Positions 1 through 7,246 of a DNA stretch of 14,326 nt are shown here, piece after piece. The notes beneath the pieces were generated by a model. The model was not told the DNA's origin. It made no database searches and worked only from the letters and a program-made list of their open reading frames with translations. The position numbers were made by a program, and so were the translations under genes. Source of the stretch: Sphingomonas sp. (lineage in GTDB: Bacteria > Pseudomonadota > Alphaproteobacteria > Sphingomonadales > Sphingomonadaceae); assembly GCA_025981625.1 (NCBI GenBank), contig JAICXF010000047.1, forward strand, positions 1 through 14,326. Direction: 5' to 3'. Position 1 is the stretch's first letter. The number at the start of each line of letters is the position of its first letter.

Positions 1-347
1 AGCAGCGCCGATGCAGGGACGGCGGCGACCAGCAGGAGCGGCGCGAAGGTCAGCCAGTGCGCCGCGATCTTGGCGAAGGCGACACTCTCCTCGACCAGCC
101 CATGGACCGCGAGCTGGTCGAGCACCCCGTCCGCCCGGTCAGGCTCGATCAGCCGCTCGATGGGCAGCAGCGCGGCGGTCAACGCCGCAATCCACAGGAT
201 GCCTGCCCCAATCTTGGCCAGCAGCGAGGCGTCAGGCCCGATCGCGAACGGCACAAGCGCCGCGACGAGCAGGAAGAAGGCAATCGGCAACCAGGCCGCG
301 CCCGTGAAGCCGCGACGAACGTCGCGCTCGATCAATGCGCCGATCAC
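1..347 (-). CDS. ccmB: Heme exporter protein CcmB, N-terminal part (runs off the window)
   Basis: CcmB is the membrane subunit of the CcmAB transporter of the cytochrome c maturation (System I) apparatus in the inner membrane; with CcmA, CcmC and CcmD it works in releasing holo-CcmE. I translated the minus strand by eye: about 115 residues are present, starting from a GTG at 347-345. They contain a first hydrophobic helix (WLPIAFFLLVAALVPFAIGP), then the family segment LLAKIGAGILWIAAL, then the cytoplasmic stretch with DGVLDQL and KIAAHWL, matching the CcmB pattern in order and spacing. The GTG overlaps the ccmA stop codon as GTGA, so translation is probably coupled. The C-terminal half lies beyond base 1. 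The family call is firm; the start is inferred from the overlap, because no ATG fits the N-terminus. Confidence 0.88.
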   Translation of the reverse strand, partial: MIGALIERDVRRGFTGAAWLPIAFFLLVAALVPFAIGPDASLLAKIGAGILWIAALTAALLPIERLIEPDRADGVLDQLAVHGLVEESVAFAKIAAHWLTFAPLLLVAAVPASAL

Positions 348-895
348 GGCTGGAGCTCCAGCCTGCGCCAGGCACCGGGCAATAACTGATGAGAAGCGGC
401 CAGGACTGCCCCCCCGCCGGCAAGATGCGCTTCGATCATCGCCAGGAGCCGGGTCGCCCCGTCAGCATCCAGGGCATTCAGCGGCTCGTCGAGCAACCAC
501 AACGGCGCACCGGATGCGGCCACCCGCGCAAGCGTCGCGCGTTTGAGTTGACCCGATGACAGCAGGCGCACGGGAACGGCGGCAAGATCGGCAAGTCCAA
601 GCGTGTCGAGTGCCGAGGCGGAAGCTCCCCGCCAAAAGGCGAGCGCCCGCCCGAGCGGAAGCTCGCGATCAAGCGCGATATTGTCGTCGGCGAGCGCCAG
701 CGCCGAGCGTTCGACCTGCCCCAGCGTCGGATCCAGCAGCCCGGCGGCAAGGCGGATCAGGCTCGACTTTCCGCTGCCGTTGGGCCCCGCGACCTGCAAC
801 GCCTCGCCCGCGCCGAGCGTCAAATCGAGCATCTCGAACAGCAGCCGGCCGCCCCGGTGCAGCGCCACGCCATCGAACCGCAGTCGCGGTTTCAC
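344..895 (-). CDS. ccmA: Cytochrome c biogenesis ATP-binding protein CcmA
   Basis: CcmA is the ATPase of the CcmAB complex that drives release of heme-loaded CcmE during c-type cytochrome maturation, on the cytoplasmic face of the inner membrane. The 183-residue protein has a complete but compact ABC domain: Walker A GPNGSGKS at residues 37-44, signature LSSGQLKR at 112-119, Walker B LWLLDEP at 132-138 and the switch histidine at 169 (ASHQ). This short length, near 200 residues, is typical of CcmA. The start is GTG (895-893), overlapping the upstream peptidase stop as GTGA; its own stop overlaps ccmB in the same way. This order, ATPase then CcmB, is the normal ccm order and supports the assignment against other small ABC ATPases. 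Confidence 0.92.
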   Translation of the reverse strand: MKPRLRFDGVALHRGGRLLFEMLDLTLGAGEALQVAGPNGSGKSSLIRLAAGLLDPTLGQVERSALALADDNIALDRELPLGRALAFWRGASASALDTLGLADLAAVPVRLLSSGQLKRATLARVAASGAPLWLLDEPLNALDADGATRLLAMIEAHLAGGGAVLAASHQLLPGAWRRLELQP

Positions 896-1302
896 TCGGC
901 TCCATCCTCGAGCGCGTGCATGTCGTCGTCGGAAAAGCCGAAGTGGTGGCCGACCTCATGGATGACGATATGGCTGACGAGCTGCTCCAGACTGACGCCG
1001 GTCGAGCTCCACTCCGCGAGAATGGGTCGGCTGTAGAGGGTGATCCGCTCGGGCAGGCTGCCGGACTGGCTGACGCTCTGATGGTTCAGCGATACGCCTT
1101 CATACAGGCCGCTCAGCTGCATTGGATGCGACAGTCCGACGCGCCGCGCGGTGTCGAGGTCGGCGAGCGGGATTACCTGAAGGACGATGTCGCCCAAGCT
1201 GTCGGCGAATGGCGACGGCAAGAGCTCGAGCGTCCGCCGGGCGATCTCCTCGATCTCGGCTTCGCTCGGCGTTCGACCGGACAGGCGCTCGGCGGGAGTC
1301 AT
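892..1302 (-). CDS. Small zincin-like metallopeptidase family protein (MMP/DUF1025 type)
   Basis: This is a 136-residue soluble protein with a C-terminal zinc-binding motif HEVGHHFGFSDDDMHALE. The two histidines are H115 and H119, the catalytic glutamate is E116, and D125 fits the third ligand of the HExxHxxGxxD pattern. This is the hallmark of the small bacterial metallopeptidase-like family (zincin_1) whose physiological substrate is largely unknown. No signal peptide is visible. It starts at ATG 1302 and its stop overlaps the ccmA GTG start, so it is the first gene of a peptidase-ccmA-ccmB operon. The Shine-Dalgarno sequence is weak. Known: such genes are commonly found beside ccm genes in alphaproteobacteria. 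Inferred: co-expression with ccm; a role in heme maturation is not shown by the sequence. Confidence 0.85.
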   Translation of the reverse strand: MTPAERLSGRTPSEAEIEEIARRTLELLPSPFADSLGDIVLQVIPLADLDTARRVGLSHPMQLSGLYEGVSLNHQSVSQSGSLPERITLYSRPILAEWSSTGVSLEQLVSHIVIHEVGHHFGFSDDDMHALEDGAE

Positions 1303-1342
1303 TGCCCAAGCGACCTAGGGACGGTCGTTACGCCCGGCAACC

Positions 1343-1371
1343 TTGCCGACTGTGCCGCCGCCCCCTAGAGG
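1343..1371 (+). promoter_or_regulatory. Candidate promoter of tRNA-Ser
   Basis: TTGCCG at 1343-1348 and TAGAGG at 1366-1371 are separated by 17 bases, an alphaproteobacterial-looking -35/-10 pair. A start near 1378 would lie about 15 bases before the mature tRNA 5' end. This is a pattern match only. Confidence 0.35.
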
Positions 1372-1392
1372 GCCGCCTTCCAGGAGAAACGC

Positions 1393-1483
1393 GGAGCGGT
1401 GGCCGAGTGGTCGAAGGCGCTCGCCTGGAAAGTGAGTATACGGCAAAACCGTATCGAGGGTTCGAATCCCTCCCGCTCCGCCA
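1393..1483 (+). tRNA. tRNA-Ser (anticodon GGA)
   Basis: A full class II tRNA cloverleaf can be drawn by hand. The acceptor GGAGCGG (1393-1399) pairs with CCGCTCC (1473-1479), followed by discriminator G and an encoded CCA (1481-1483). The D arm uses GCC/GGC. The anticodon stem CTCGC/GTGAG encloses loop CTGGAAA with anticodon GGA at 1427-1429. A long variable arm has stem TACGG/CCGTA, as expected for serine tRNA. The T arm GAGGG-TTCGAAT-CCCTC is at 1456-1472. It reads UCC and UCU codons. It separates the ccm operon from the aldarate cluster. Confidence 0.96.
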
Positions 1484-1538
1484 CTTGTTCGGACTAAGCA
1501 TTACGTAAAAAATCGACGCTGCGGTAAATGAAGCCGGC

Positions 1539-1561
1539 GCCTTACCTCTCCAACCTAAGGC
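1539..1561. terminator. Weak inverted repeat downstream of the dehydratase gene
   Basis: GCCTTA (1539-1544) and TAAGGC (1556-1561) form a 6-bp stem with an 11-base loop, about 50 bases beyond the stop of the minus-strand dehydratase operon and about 55 beyond the plus-strand tRNA. It could serve either unit, but no U-tract follows on either strand, so a terminator role is only possible. Confidence 0.2.
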
Positions 1562-1609
1562 AGGCACACCCTCGCTCAGCGCCCAGGGAGCTCGGACGCC
1601 TTCCGACCT

Positions 1610-2728
1610 CTAGCGTATTTCATGCCGCGCAACGGTCCAATTTCGTGCTCGTTCGCTGAGCGTCAAACCGAGACCGGGTCGAGCGGGCACGATCATTCGG
1701 CCCTTGTCGATCTCCAAACGCTCATCGAATAGCGGTTCCAACCAGTCGAAATGCTCAACCCAAGCGGCGAGCGGATAGGCTGCTGCGAGATGGACATGGA
1801 TTTCCATCGCGAAATGGGGCGCCATGGCGAGCTTCGCATGATCAGCTAGCGCCATGATCTGCAGGAACTGGCTGATCCCGCCGACGCGCGCCGCATCGGG
1901 CTGGATGAAATCGACCGACCGATTGCTGATCAACTGCCAATGCTCGGCAACGCTGGTGAGCATCTCGCCAGTCGCGATCGGCGTGTCCAGCGCTACAGCA
2001 AGCGCCGCGTGTCCCTGTGCATCATAGGCATCGAGAGGCTCCTCGATCCACACGAGGTCGTAAGCTTCGAGCGCTCGGCCAATGCGCAGCGCGGTGGGGC
2101 GGTCCCATTGCTGATTGGCGTCGACCATCAGCGCTGCGCGGCCGGCGATATGCTCGTGGACCGCTGCCACCCGCTTGAGGTCGGTAGCCGTGTCGGGCTG
2201 TCCGACCTTGATCTTGATTCCGCCGATTCCGCGGTCGATCGCGGCATCGACATTGTCGCTGATCTCCCCGATCGGTGCATTCAGGAAACCGCCGGAGGTA
2301 TTGTAGCAGGGCACCGCGTCGCGATGGCCGCCGATGAGCTTGCCCAGCGGCAACCCTGCGCGCTTCGCCTTCATGTCCCACAGCGCGATGTCGAAGGCGG
2401 CGATCGCCTGCGTCGCAAGGCCGCTGCGGCCGACCGAGGCGCCCGCCCAGACCAGCTTCGTCCACAACTTCGCGATGTCGTTCGGATCTTCGCCAATCGC
2501 CACCGGAGCAATCTCTTTCGCATGTGCAAAGAGTCCGTCGCCACCGGCGCGCTTGGAATAGCTGAAGCCCAGGCCCGTATGACCGTCGGTGCTCTCGATT
2601 TCGGCGACCAGCAGCGCAACCTTGTCGAGGGGGCGCTGCTTGCCAGTCAGGACCTTTGCGTCGCTGACCGGCACTTTCAGCGGTAGATGGACGAGCGAAA
2701 GTGCGATCTGGGCGATCCGGTCGGCCAT
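1610..2728 (-). CDS. L-talarate/galactarate dehydratase (mandelate racemase subgroup of the enolase superfamily)
   Basis: It probably dehydrates galactarate and/or L-talarate (D-altrarate) to 5-keto-4-deoxy-D-glucarate in the cytoplasm. Counting from the ATG at 2728 (372 residues), the acid-base lysines are K172 and K174 in GIKIKVGQP. The magnesium ligands are D203 (VDANQQWD), E229 (WIEEPLDAYD) and E255 (ATGEML), and the second acid-base residue is H305 (APHFAMEIH). From memory these align with K195/K197, D226, E252, E278 and H328 of Salmonella TalrD/GalrD at a constant offset of 23, and long stretches such as GASVGRSGLA and FDIALWD are family-typical. A GTG at 2731 is also in frame, but AAGGAG at 2740-2735 is 6 bases from the ATG, so I prefer the ATG. 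That Shine-Dalgarno overlaps the TAA stop of the upstream gene, indicating translational coupling. Exact substrate preference is inferred, since other acid-sugar dehydratases share these residues. Confidence 0.88.
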   Translation of the reverse strand: MADRIAQIALSLVHLPLKVPVSDAKVLTGKQRPLDKVALLVAEIESTDGHTGLGFSYSKRAGGDGLFAHAKEIAPVAIGEDPNDIAKLWTKLVWAGASVGRSGLATQAIAAFDIALWDMKAKRAGLPLGKLIGGHRDAVPCYNTSGGFLNAPIGEISDNVDAAIDRGIGGIKIKVGQPDTATDLKRVAAVHEHIAGRAALMVDANQQWDRPTALRIGRALEAYDLVWIEEPLDAYDAQGHAALAVALDTPIATGEMLTSVAEHWQLISNRSVDFIQPDAARVGGISQFLQIMALADHAKLAMAPHFAMEIHVHLAAAYPLAAWVEHFDWLEPLFDERLEIDKGRMIVPARPGLGLTLSERARNWTVARHEIR

Positions 2729-2738
2729 CACTCGCTCC

Positions 2739-4676
2739 TTACAATAGTCCGTTCTGTTCCGCGGGCCTCAGCCGGCGCAGCTCCTCGGTTCCGTCGACGG
2801 CGGGAGGCGCCCAAGGGAAGTCGAGCGTGGGCTGGTTGGCATAACGCTGCATCCGTACGGAAAGGCGTGTGCCCGCACCCGGGGCGAGCCGCACCGTGAA
2901 AAAGCGCTGCCCGACGGGCCTGCTTACAGCGCCATCGGACACGCCGACGATCTGATGCTCGCCGTAGGCGCCGCCCTGGATGGTGACAGTCCGTGGCTCC
3001 GTCTGGTTGGTATTGACGAGCGACAAGGTCGCACCGTCGGCCGTGAGGGTCTCGACCAGTGCGGCGACGTCCTGGGGGATCCCGGGCCGGCGCGCGATCG
3101 GATCGAAATAGCGGAATCGCGTGAACTGAAGCGCTCCCCCTACGCTCGGCGAGTATCGCGACCAGCCGGGACGGCCGATGTGGATGCCGCCTTCCATCAG
3201 CTCGATGAGCGCGGTCACCTGTGCCGGGTTCTGATCCATCACCGTATCCGCAAAGCGGGTGTCGGGAGTTGTCTGGTCCGAAAGCAAAGCTGCGTGAGCG
3301 TTGCGGATTCGCTCCAGCGCTGCCCGAAGTGCAAGGTTCGGGTAGTTCGGGTTCCTGCCCTCCGTGTACGAGATCCATGGATTGTCGGGCATGCGCGCAC
3401 GATCCGACGGTTTCATCGAAAGATAATAGATATCCTGCGAGCCGATCAGCCATTTGCCGGGCTTGAACGAATACCAGCCATTGTCCCCGTACATGGTCGG
3501 CGCCGAAAGCTTGCCGTCGATGACCTTCGCATTCGCGTTGATGTGATCGGTCATGCGCCGCCAGACATCGAGGTATCTGTCGTCCGCCGTAACCATGTAC
3601 GCATTCAGGAATCCGGCCAGCGAGAACGGAATGCGATTGCGGTCCTCGCGCTTGCCGGTCTGCGGCACGATGGGGCTGAATGCCCACCCGTAAACACCGC
3701 CGTACCACTTTCCGCCGGCTTCGCCGCCGATCGTGCCGTCGAGCCCGATGTTGGTCGGGATCATGTCGTTGTTGCGTCGCGCGCGGTCGACCCAGGCGTC
3801 GGTATATTCGACGATCCACTGGCGGTACTTCGGTTCGTGCGCGAGCATGTAGGCATTCAGCGCCAGACCCGTCGCCTCGAGGTTCAACGGATTATCGCCG
3901 ACCGTGTCGTTATAATCTTTGAAGTGAGCGACCATCTGCTCGTAGTTGTGCTCGCCGTGCAGCAGCGAGTTCTGCGAAACCCCGCTGGTATCGATCGGGT
4001 CGCCGGCCCAATCCACGCCGGTCGCCTTGCGCATCAGCGGACCGCGGCTGCCGTTGAACATGCTGCGGATGATCTTGTGCTGCTTGTCGTAATTGGGCGC
4101 CGACGGATCTTCGCCGATGTAGAAACCGGCGAACCGACGGACGCGGTCACGGAAACGCTTCTCATACGGGTCGCCGAGACCCATGTTGTTGAAGACGGTC
4201 AGCCCTTCGCCGTTGTGCTGCCAATCCATCATTACCGGGAATTCGCGGAAATACATGCCGTCGCGCGCGAACGGCACGACGGTAGTCTTCGCGAGCGTGT
4301 ATTGGCGGACGTGACCCTCGTAGGCCTTTTCATACATTTGACGGATGCGGTCGGACGCACCGAGGGCGTACAATTGCGGCCAGTCGTTGACGTTCTCGAT
4401 CGCGTCGTCGGGACCGTCGTCGCCGCCCCACCTCTCGTGTTCGAGCAAGAAGCCGCGCTCATCGAAATAGCGGTCAAAGAAGGCCTCGCAGGCGGGGAGG
4501 TGCGCGTCCAGAACTGCCCGTTCCAATAGCGCCCATTCAGGAGGCGCCACTGGCGTCGTCGCTTCGAGGATCGGGTAATCCGCGGCGGCAACGGCGGCGA
4601 TCGCCCGGGCCGGCACGAACGCTCCTGCGGCGAGCGCCGTACCACTCATCAAAAAACCTCTGCGATCGGTGTTCAT
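2739..4676 (-). CDS. Tat-exported protein of unknown function, probable helical-barrel carbohydrate-active enzyme
   Basis: This 645-residue protein belongs to no family I can name with confidence. It begins with a twin-arginine signal, RRGFLM at residues 5-10, then a hydrophobic Ala-rich stretch and cleavage near residues 24-30, so it should reach the periplasm already folded. Residues about 45-465 are rich in amphipathic helices with aromatic and acidic turns (MMDWQHNGEG at 149-158, GLDGTIGGEAGGKWYGG at 311-327), resembling the alpha/alpha-toroid fold of many polysaccharide lyases and GH88/GH105-like hydrolases. Residues about 535-612 alternate beta strands, like the C-terminal sandwich of such enzymes. 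It lies 24 bases after the MFS gene and 7 bases before the dehydratase start, with a strong GAGGAGGG ribosome site. Inferred role: trimming an imported uronate- or aldarate-containing compound. Catalytic residues cannot be assigned from sequence alone. Confidence 0.8.
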   Translation of the reverse strand: MNTDRRGFLMSGTALAAGAFVPARAIAAVAAADYPILEATTPVAPPEWALLERAVLDAHLPACEAFFDRYFDERGFLLEHERWGGDDGPDDAIENVNDWPQLYALGASDRIRQMYEKAYEGHVRQYTLAKTTVVPFARDGMYFREFPVMMDWQHNGEGLTVFNNMGLGDPYEKRFRDRVRRFAGFYIGEDPSAPNYDKQHKIIRSMFNGSRGPLMRKATGVDWAGDPIDTSGVSQNSLLHGEHNYEQMVAHFKDYNDTVGDNPLNLEATGLALNAYMLAHEPKYRQWIVEYTDAWVDRARRNNDMIPTNIGLDGTIGGEAGGKWYGGVYGWAFSPIVPQTGKREDRNRIPFSLAGFLNAYMVTADDRYLDVWRRMTDHINANAKVIDGKLSAPTMYGDNGWYSFKPGKWLIGSQDIYYLSMKPSDRARMPDNPWISYTEGRNPNYPNLALRAALERIRNAHAALLSDQTTPDTRFADTVMDQNPAQVTALIELMEGGIHIGRPGWSRYSPSVGGALQFTRFRYFDPIARRPGIPQDVAALVETLTADGATLSLVNTNQTEPRTVTIQGGAYGEHQIVGVSDGAVSRPVGQRFFTVRLAPGAGTRLSVRMQRYANQPTLDFPWAPPAVDGTEELRRLRPAEQNGLL

Positions 4677-4700
4677 GATAATCCCTCCTCGAGGCGCCGC

Positions 4701-6035
4701 TCACGCGGGCAGCAACGTGATCCGTTCAATTTTCCTGGTGATGACGAAGTAAGCGAAGATGGTGATGAGACAGTGCGCGCCGACGAAGATCAGCGCGCCG
4801 TCGAATGACCCGGTGGCCTTGACGATATAGCCGACGACGATCGGCATCACGATTCCGGCGGTGTTGCCAGCCATGTTGAAGATGCCACCGACGACGCCGA
4901 GCATCTCCTTTGGTGAAGTGTCGGCGATGATGGCCCAGCCAAGCGATGCGACCCCCTTGCCGAAGAAGGCGGCGGTCATGACCACCACGACCATCGTTTG
5001 GCTATCGACATAGTTTGCGGCGATGATCACCATTGCCAGCAGCATCCCGAGCAACAGTGGCGTCTTGCGCGCGAACGTCAGCGACCCTGTTCGACGCAGG
5101 AGCGCATCCGAAACGACGCCCCCGAGTACTCCGCCAATGAATCCGAAGATCGCCGGCACCGCCGAGACGAAGCCCGCGTGCAGGATCGACATGTGCCGCT
5201 GCTGGACCAGGTAGATCGGAAACCAGGTCGCGAAAAAGTAGGTGAGCACGTTGATGCAATACTGGCCGAGATAGATACCGAGCAGCATTCGATTGGCGAG
5301 CACCTGGCGAACGTTGTGCCACGTGAACTGGTTCGCCCCGCGCGCGCCTTCGCCTTCGACGACGATCACCGCGCCGCCCTTTTCAATCCGGTCGAGCTCG
5401 GTCGGGCGAACCCAGCGATGGCGCTGTGGCGTCCGAACGAACCCGGCGAACACTGCGGCGGCAAGCAAGCCGAGCACGCCCATCACGTAGAAGACCGATG
5501 GCCAGCCGAAGTCATGCACAAGCCACCCCATCAGCGGGGCGAAGGCGACGAGCGAGAAATATTGCGCGGCGTTGAAAACGGCGGATGCGGTGCCCCGTTC
5601 GGCGCTCGGGAACCAGCTCGCTACCACCCGCGCGTTGGCAGGAAAACACGGAGCCTCCGCGAGGCCCATGAGAAATCGAAGCGCGAACAACGCCGCAGCC
5701 GCCGCGAAGCCGGTAAGAATTCCTGCGGCACCTTGGAGGAGTGTGAAAATGGACCAGAGGATCAGCGCCCAAACGTAGACGCGTTTAGAGCCGAACCGGT
5801 CGAGCAGCATCCCGCCGGGCACCTGCGCGAGCACGTAAGCGAAGGCGAACGACGAAAGCGCGTAGCCCATCGCAACCGGGCTCATCGCGAGTTGCTTGGC
5901 GATCGCCGGACCGGTCATGGAAAGCGTCGCGCGGTCCGCATAGCTGATCGCGGTCACTGCGAAGAGAATTAGCAGAATCAGATAGCGGACATGGCTAGTC
6001 CGTGCTCCGAGCGCGGTTGCCGCTACCTCGTCCAT
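4701..6035 (-). CDS. MFS transporter, anion:cation symporter family, galactarate/glucarate (GudP) type
   Basis: This 444-residue inner-membrane carrier has about 12 hydrophobic segments in two groups of six, separated by a charged loop at about residues 200-240. Near the N-terminus, ISYADRATLSMTGPAI and, before the loop 2-3 motif, GGMLLDRFGSKRVY are typical of the ACS family; GLAEAPCFPANARVVASWFP and RGTASAVFNAAQYFS match the GudP/GarP aldarate permeases. It probably imports galactarate, glucarate or talarate with protons. It is the first gene of the minus-strand operon with the Tat protein and the dehydratase. The ATG at 6035 has an excellent GGGAGGAGGG ribosome site a few bases upstream. 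The cluster promoter element lies at 6190-6244, giving a leader of about 150 bases. The substrate is inferred from family resemblance plus neighbours. Confidence 0.9.
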   Translation of the reverse strand: MDEVAATALGARTSHVRYLILLILFAVTAISYADRATLSMTGPAIAKQLAMSPVAMGYALSSFAFAYVLAQVPGGMLLDRFGSKRVYVWALILWSIFTLLQGAAGILTGFAAAAALFALRFLMGLAEAPCFPANARVVASWFPSAERGTASAVFNAAQYFSLVAFAPLMGWLVHDFGWPSVFYVMGVLGLLAAAVFAGFVRTPQRHRWVRPTELDRIEKGGAVIVVEGEGARGANQFTWHNVRQVLANRMLLGIYLGQYCINVLTYFFATWFPIYLVQQRHMSILHAGFVSAVPAIFGFIGGVLGGVVSDALLRRTGSLTFARKTPLLLGMLLAMVIIAANYVDSQTMVVVVMTAAFFGKGVASLGWAIIADTSPKEMLGVVGGIFNMAGNTAGIVMPIVVGYIVKATGSFDGALIFVGAHCLITIFAYFVITRKIERITLLPA

Positions 6036-6189
6036 GCCCTCCTCCCGAGACTGTTGCCGCTCATACGAGCGGCAAACGCCAACTCAGGCATCGATCAGCG
6101 CGGGTCGCCAACCGCTCACCCGACGGGCGAGGTCCTGACGCCCGAGTTGCCACCAGCAGGTGCGGGCAACGCGTCGGACTTCCACAATT

Positions 6190-6244
6190 TGGATAGGGAG
6201 CAGGGCAGCCGAGGTCTAAGTCGAATCGCCTATTGATCAATCCA
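6190..6244 (-). promoter_or_regulatory. Cluster operator-promoter element upstream of the MFS operon
   Basis: Reading the minus strand from 6244, the element is TGGATTGATCAATAG, five free bases, then TCGACTTAGAC ending at 6214. It contains the perfect 10-base palindrome ATTGATCAAT. A -35-like TTAGAC (6219-6214) is followed after 18 bases by TATCCA (6195-6190). It matches the element before the TonB receptor at 25 of 31 positions and the kdgD element at 19 of 31. Orientation matches the gene it precedes. Confidence 0.6.
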
Positions 6245-6250
6245 CATTCG

Positions 6251-6261
6251 CTATCAATCGA
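6251..6261 (-). promoter_or_regulatory. Second copy of the operator half, 21 bases upstream
   Basis: On the minus strand TCGATTGATAG (6261-6251) repeats the left half of the element, identical in these 11 bases to the kdgD element. It sits exactly 21 bases, two helical turns, upstream of the equivalent bases in the MFS operon element, and overlaps the lysR stop codon (6256-6254). It may be a tandem binding site. Confidence 0.4.
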
Positions 6262-7174
6262 CGAGGTCGGATGGAACCGCCAAGCTCTCTTCGAGCATGC
6301 TCACGAGCGGTGGCAGCGCGGGATTATCGTTGTCTGGCCGCCAAACTGTGTAGAGCTCCACCGGATTGGCGGGGTTGGTGGTCAGTGGTCGGAAAGCAAC
6401 GTCCTCGAGGTGTAGACTGGTTGCCGCCTCGGGCACGACGGCTGCACCGATCCCGGCGCGCACCAGGCCGAGCATCGAATGGATTTGGCTCAGATGCTGA
6501 ACCGTGGCGGGAGCAACGTCGGCTGCATCGAACATATTGACGAGCATGTCGTGGAAATATTTGGCGCCTTCCGCTGCATACATGATGAATGGCTGCTGGT
6601 CGAAATCCTCGATCGTCAGCACCGCCCTAACAATACGGGGATCGCCCGAGGGAAGCGCTGCCACGAGCGGCTCGACGAGAATGCGCATGGTCGCAAATTC
6701 GACTCGGTCGATCGGCGGGCGCAAAAGACCCACATCGATGCGGCCGGACAACAGAGCTTCGATCTGATCGGCGCTGACCATCTCCTTGAGATGAATCGTG
6801 ATGTTGGGCAGGCGCTCGCGGCAAAGCGTGATTAGCCGCGGCAGATACGAATAGCCGGACGCTGCGGTGAATCCGATGGTGACCGTTCCGGCTTCGCCCG
6901 AAGCCACCCGCCGTGTTGCGAGCGCTGCGCTTTCGGAGAGCCGAAGTATCCGCCGTGCTTCCAGCAGGAACACTCGCCCTGCCGACGTCAGCGCAACATT
7001 GCGGCTGCTTCGTTCGAACAAGCGCACCCCCAACGCATGCTCAAGCAGCTGAATCTGGCGGCTCAGCGGCGGCTGCGTCATGTTCAGCCGACGAGCCGCC
7101 CGGCCGAAATGGAGCTCGTCCGCGGCAGCAACGAAACAGCGCAGCTGTCTCAACTCAAACAAGAACCCGGCCAT
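6254..7174 (-). CDS. LysR-type transcriptional regulator
   Basis: This is a full-length LysR family regulator of 306 residues from the ATG at 7174. The N-terminal winged helix-turn-helix spans residues about 6-65 (ELRQLRCFVAAADELHFGRA, then ARRLNMTQPPLSRQI and LGVRLFERSSRNVALTSAG). The C-terminal effector domain begins near residue 90 with TVTIGFTAAS and includes the usual GLVRAGIGAAVVPEA segment near the end. A GTG at 7198 would add eight residues (MKAVAPRS); neither start has a well-spaced ribosome site, and I prefer the ATG because the family normally begins just before ELRQL. It lies on the same strand just downstream of kdgD, so the two are probably co-transcribed. It most likely senses an aldarate or 5-keto-4-deoxyglucarate and controls the three units carrying the shared element, including its own. 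Confidence 0.93.
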   Translation of the reverse strand: MAGFLFELRQLRCFVAAADELHFGRAARRLNMTQPPLSRQIQLLEHALGVRLFERSSRNVALTSAGRVFLLEARRILRLSESAALATRRVASGEAGTVTIGFTAASGYSYLPRLITLCRERLPNITIHLKEMVSADQIEALLSGRIDVGLLRPPIDRVEFATMRILVEPLVAALPSGDPRIVRAVLTIEDFDQQPFIMYAAEGAKYFHDMLVNMFDAADVAPATVQHLSQIHSMLGLVRAGIGAAVVPEAATSLHLEDVAFRPLTTNPANPVELYTVWRPDNDNPALPPLVSMLEESLAVPSDLVD

Positions 7175-7246
7175 TGATCGAGGGGCTACTGCCTTCACCG
7201 GCGGATGTGTAGCCCTCCGGTTTGGGATGGCTGGCTTAAGCCCGGA

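Noticed and set aside
1461..1483. Possible attachment site at the tRNA-Ser 3' end
   Set aside because: No second copy of the T-arm and acceptor sequence was found by eye elsewhere in the window and no integrase gene is present.
2955..4529. Long plus-strand open frame (524 codons) opposite the Tat-exported protein
   Set aside because: It is antisense to a gene with a clear signal peptide, ribosome site and operon context; its translation shows no domain and has the Arg/Val/Asp bias of a GC-rich shadow frame.
4998..5972. Plus-strand open frame of 324 codons opposite the MFS gene
   Set aside because: The translation is strongly charged and low in hydrophobic structure, as expected from the reverse complement of a membrane protein gene; no family resemblance.
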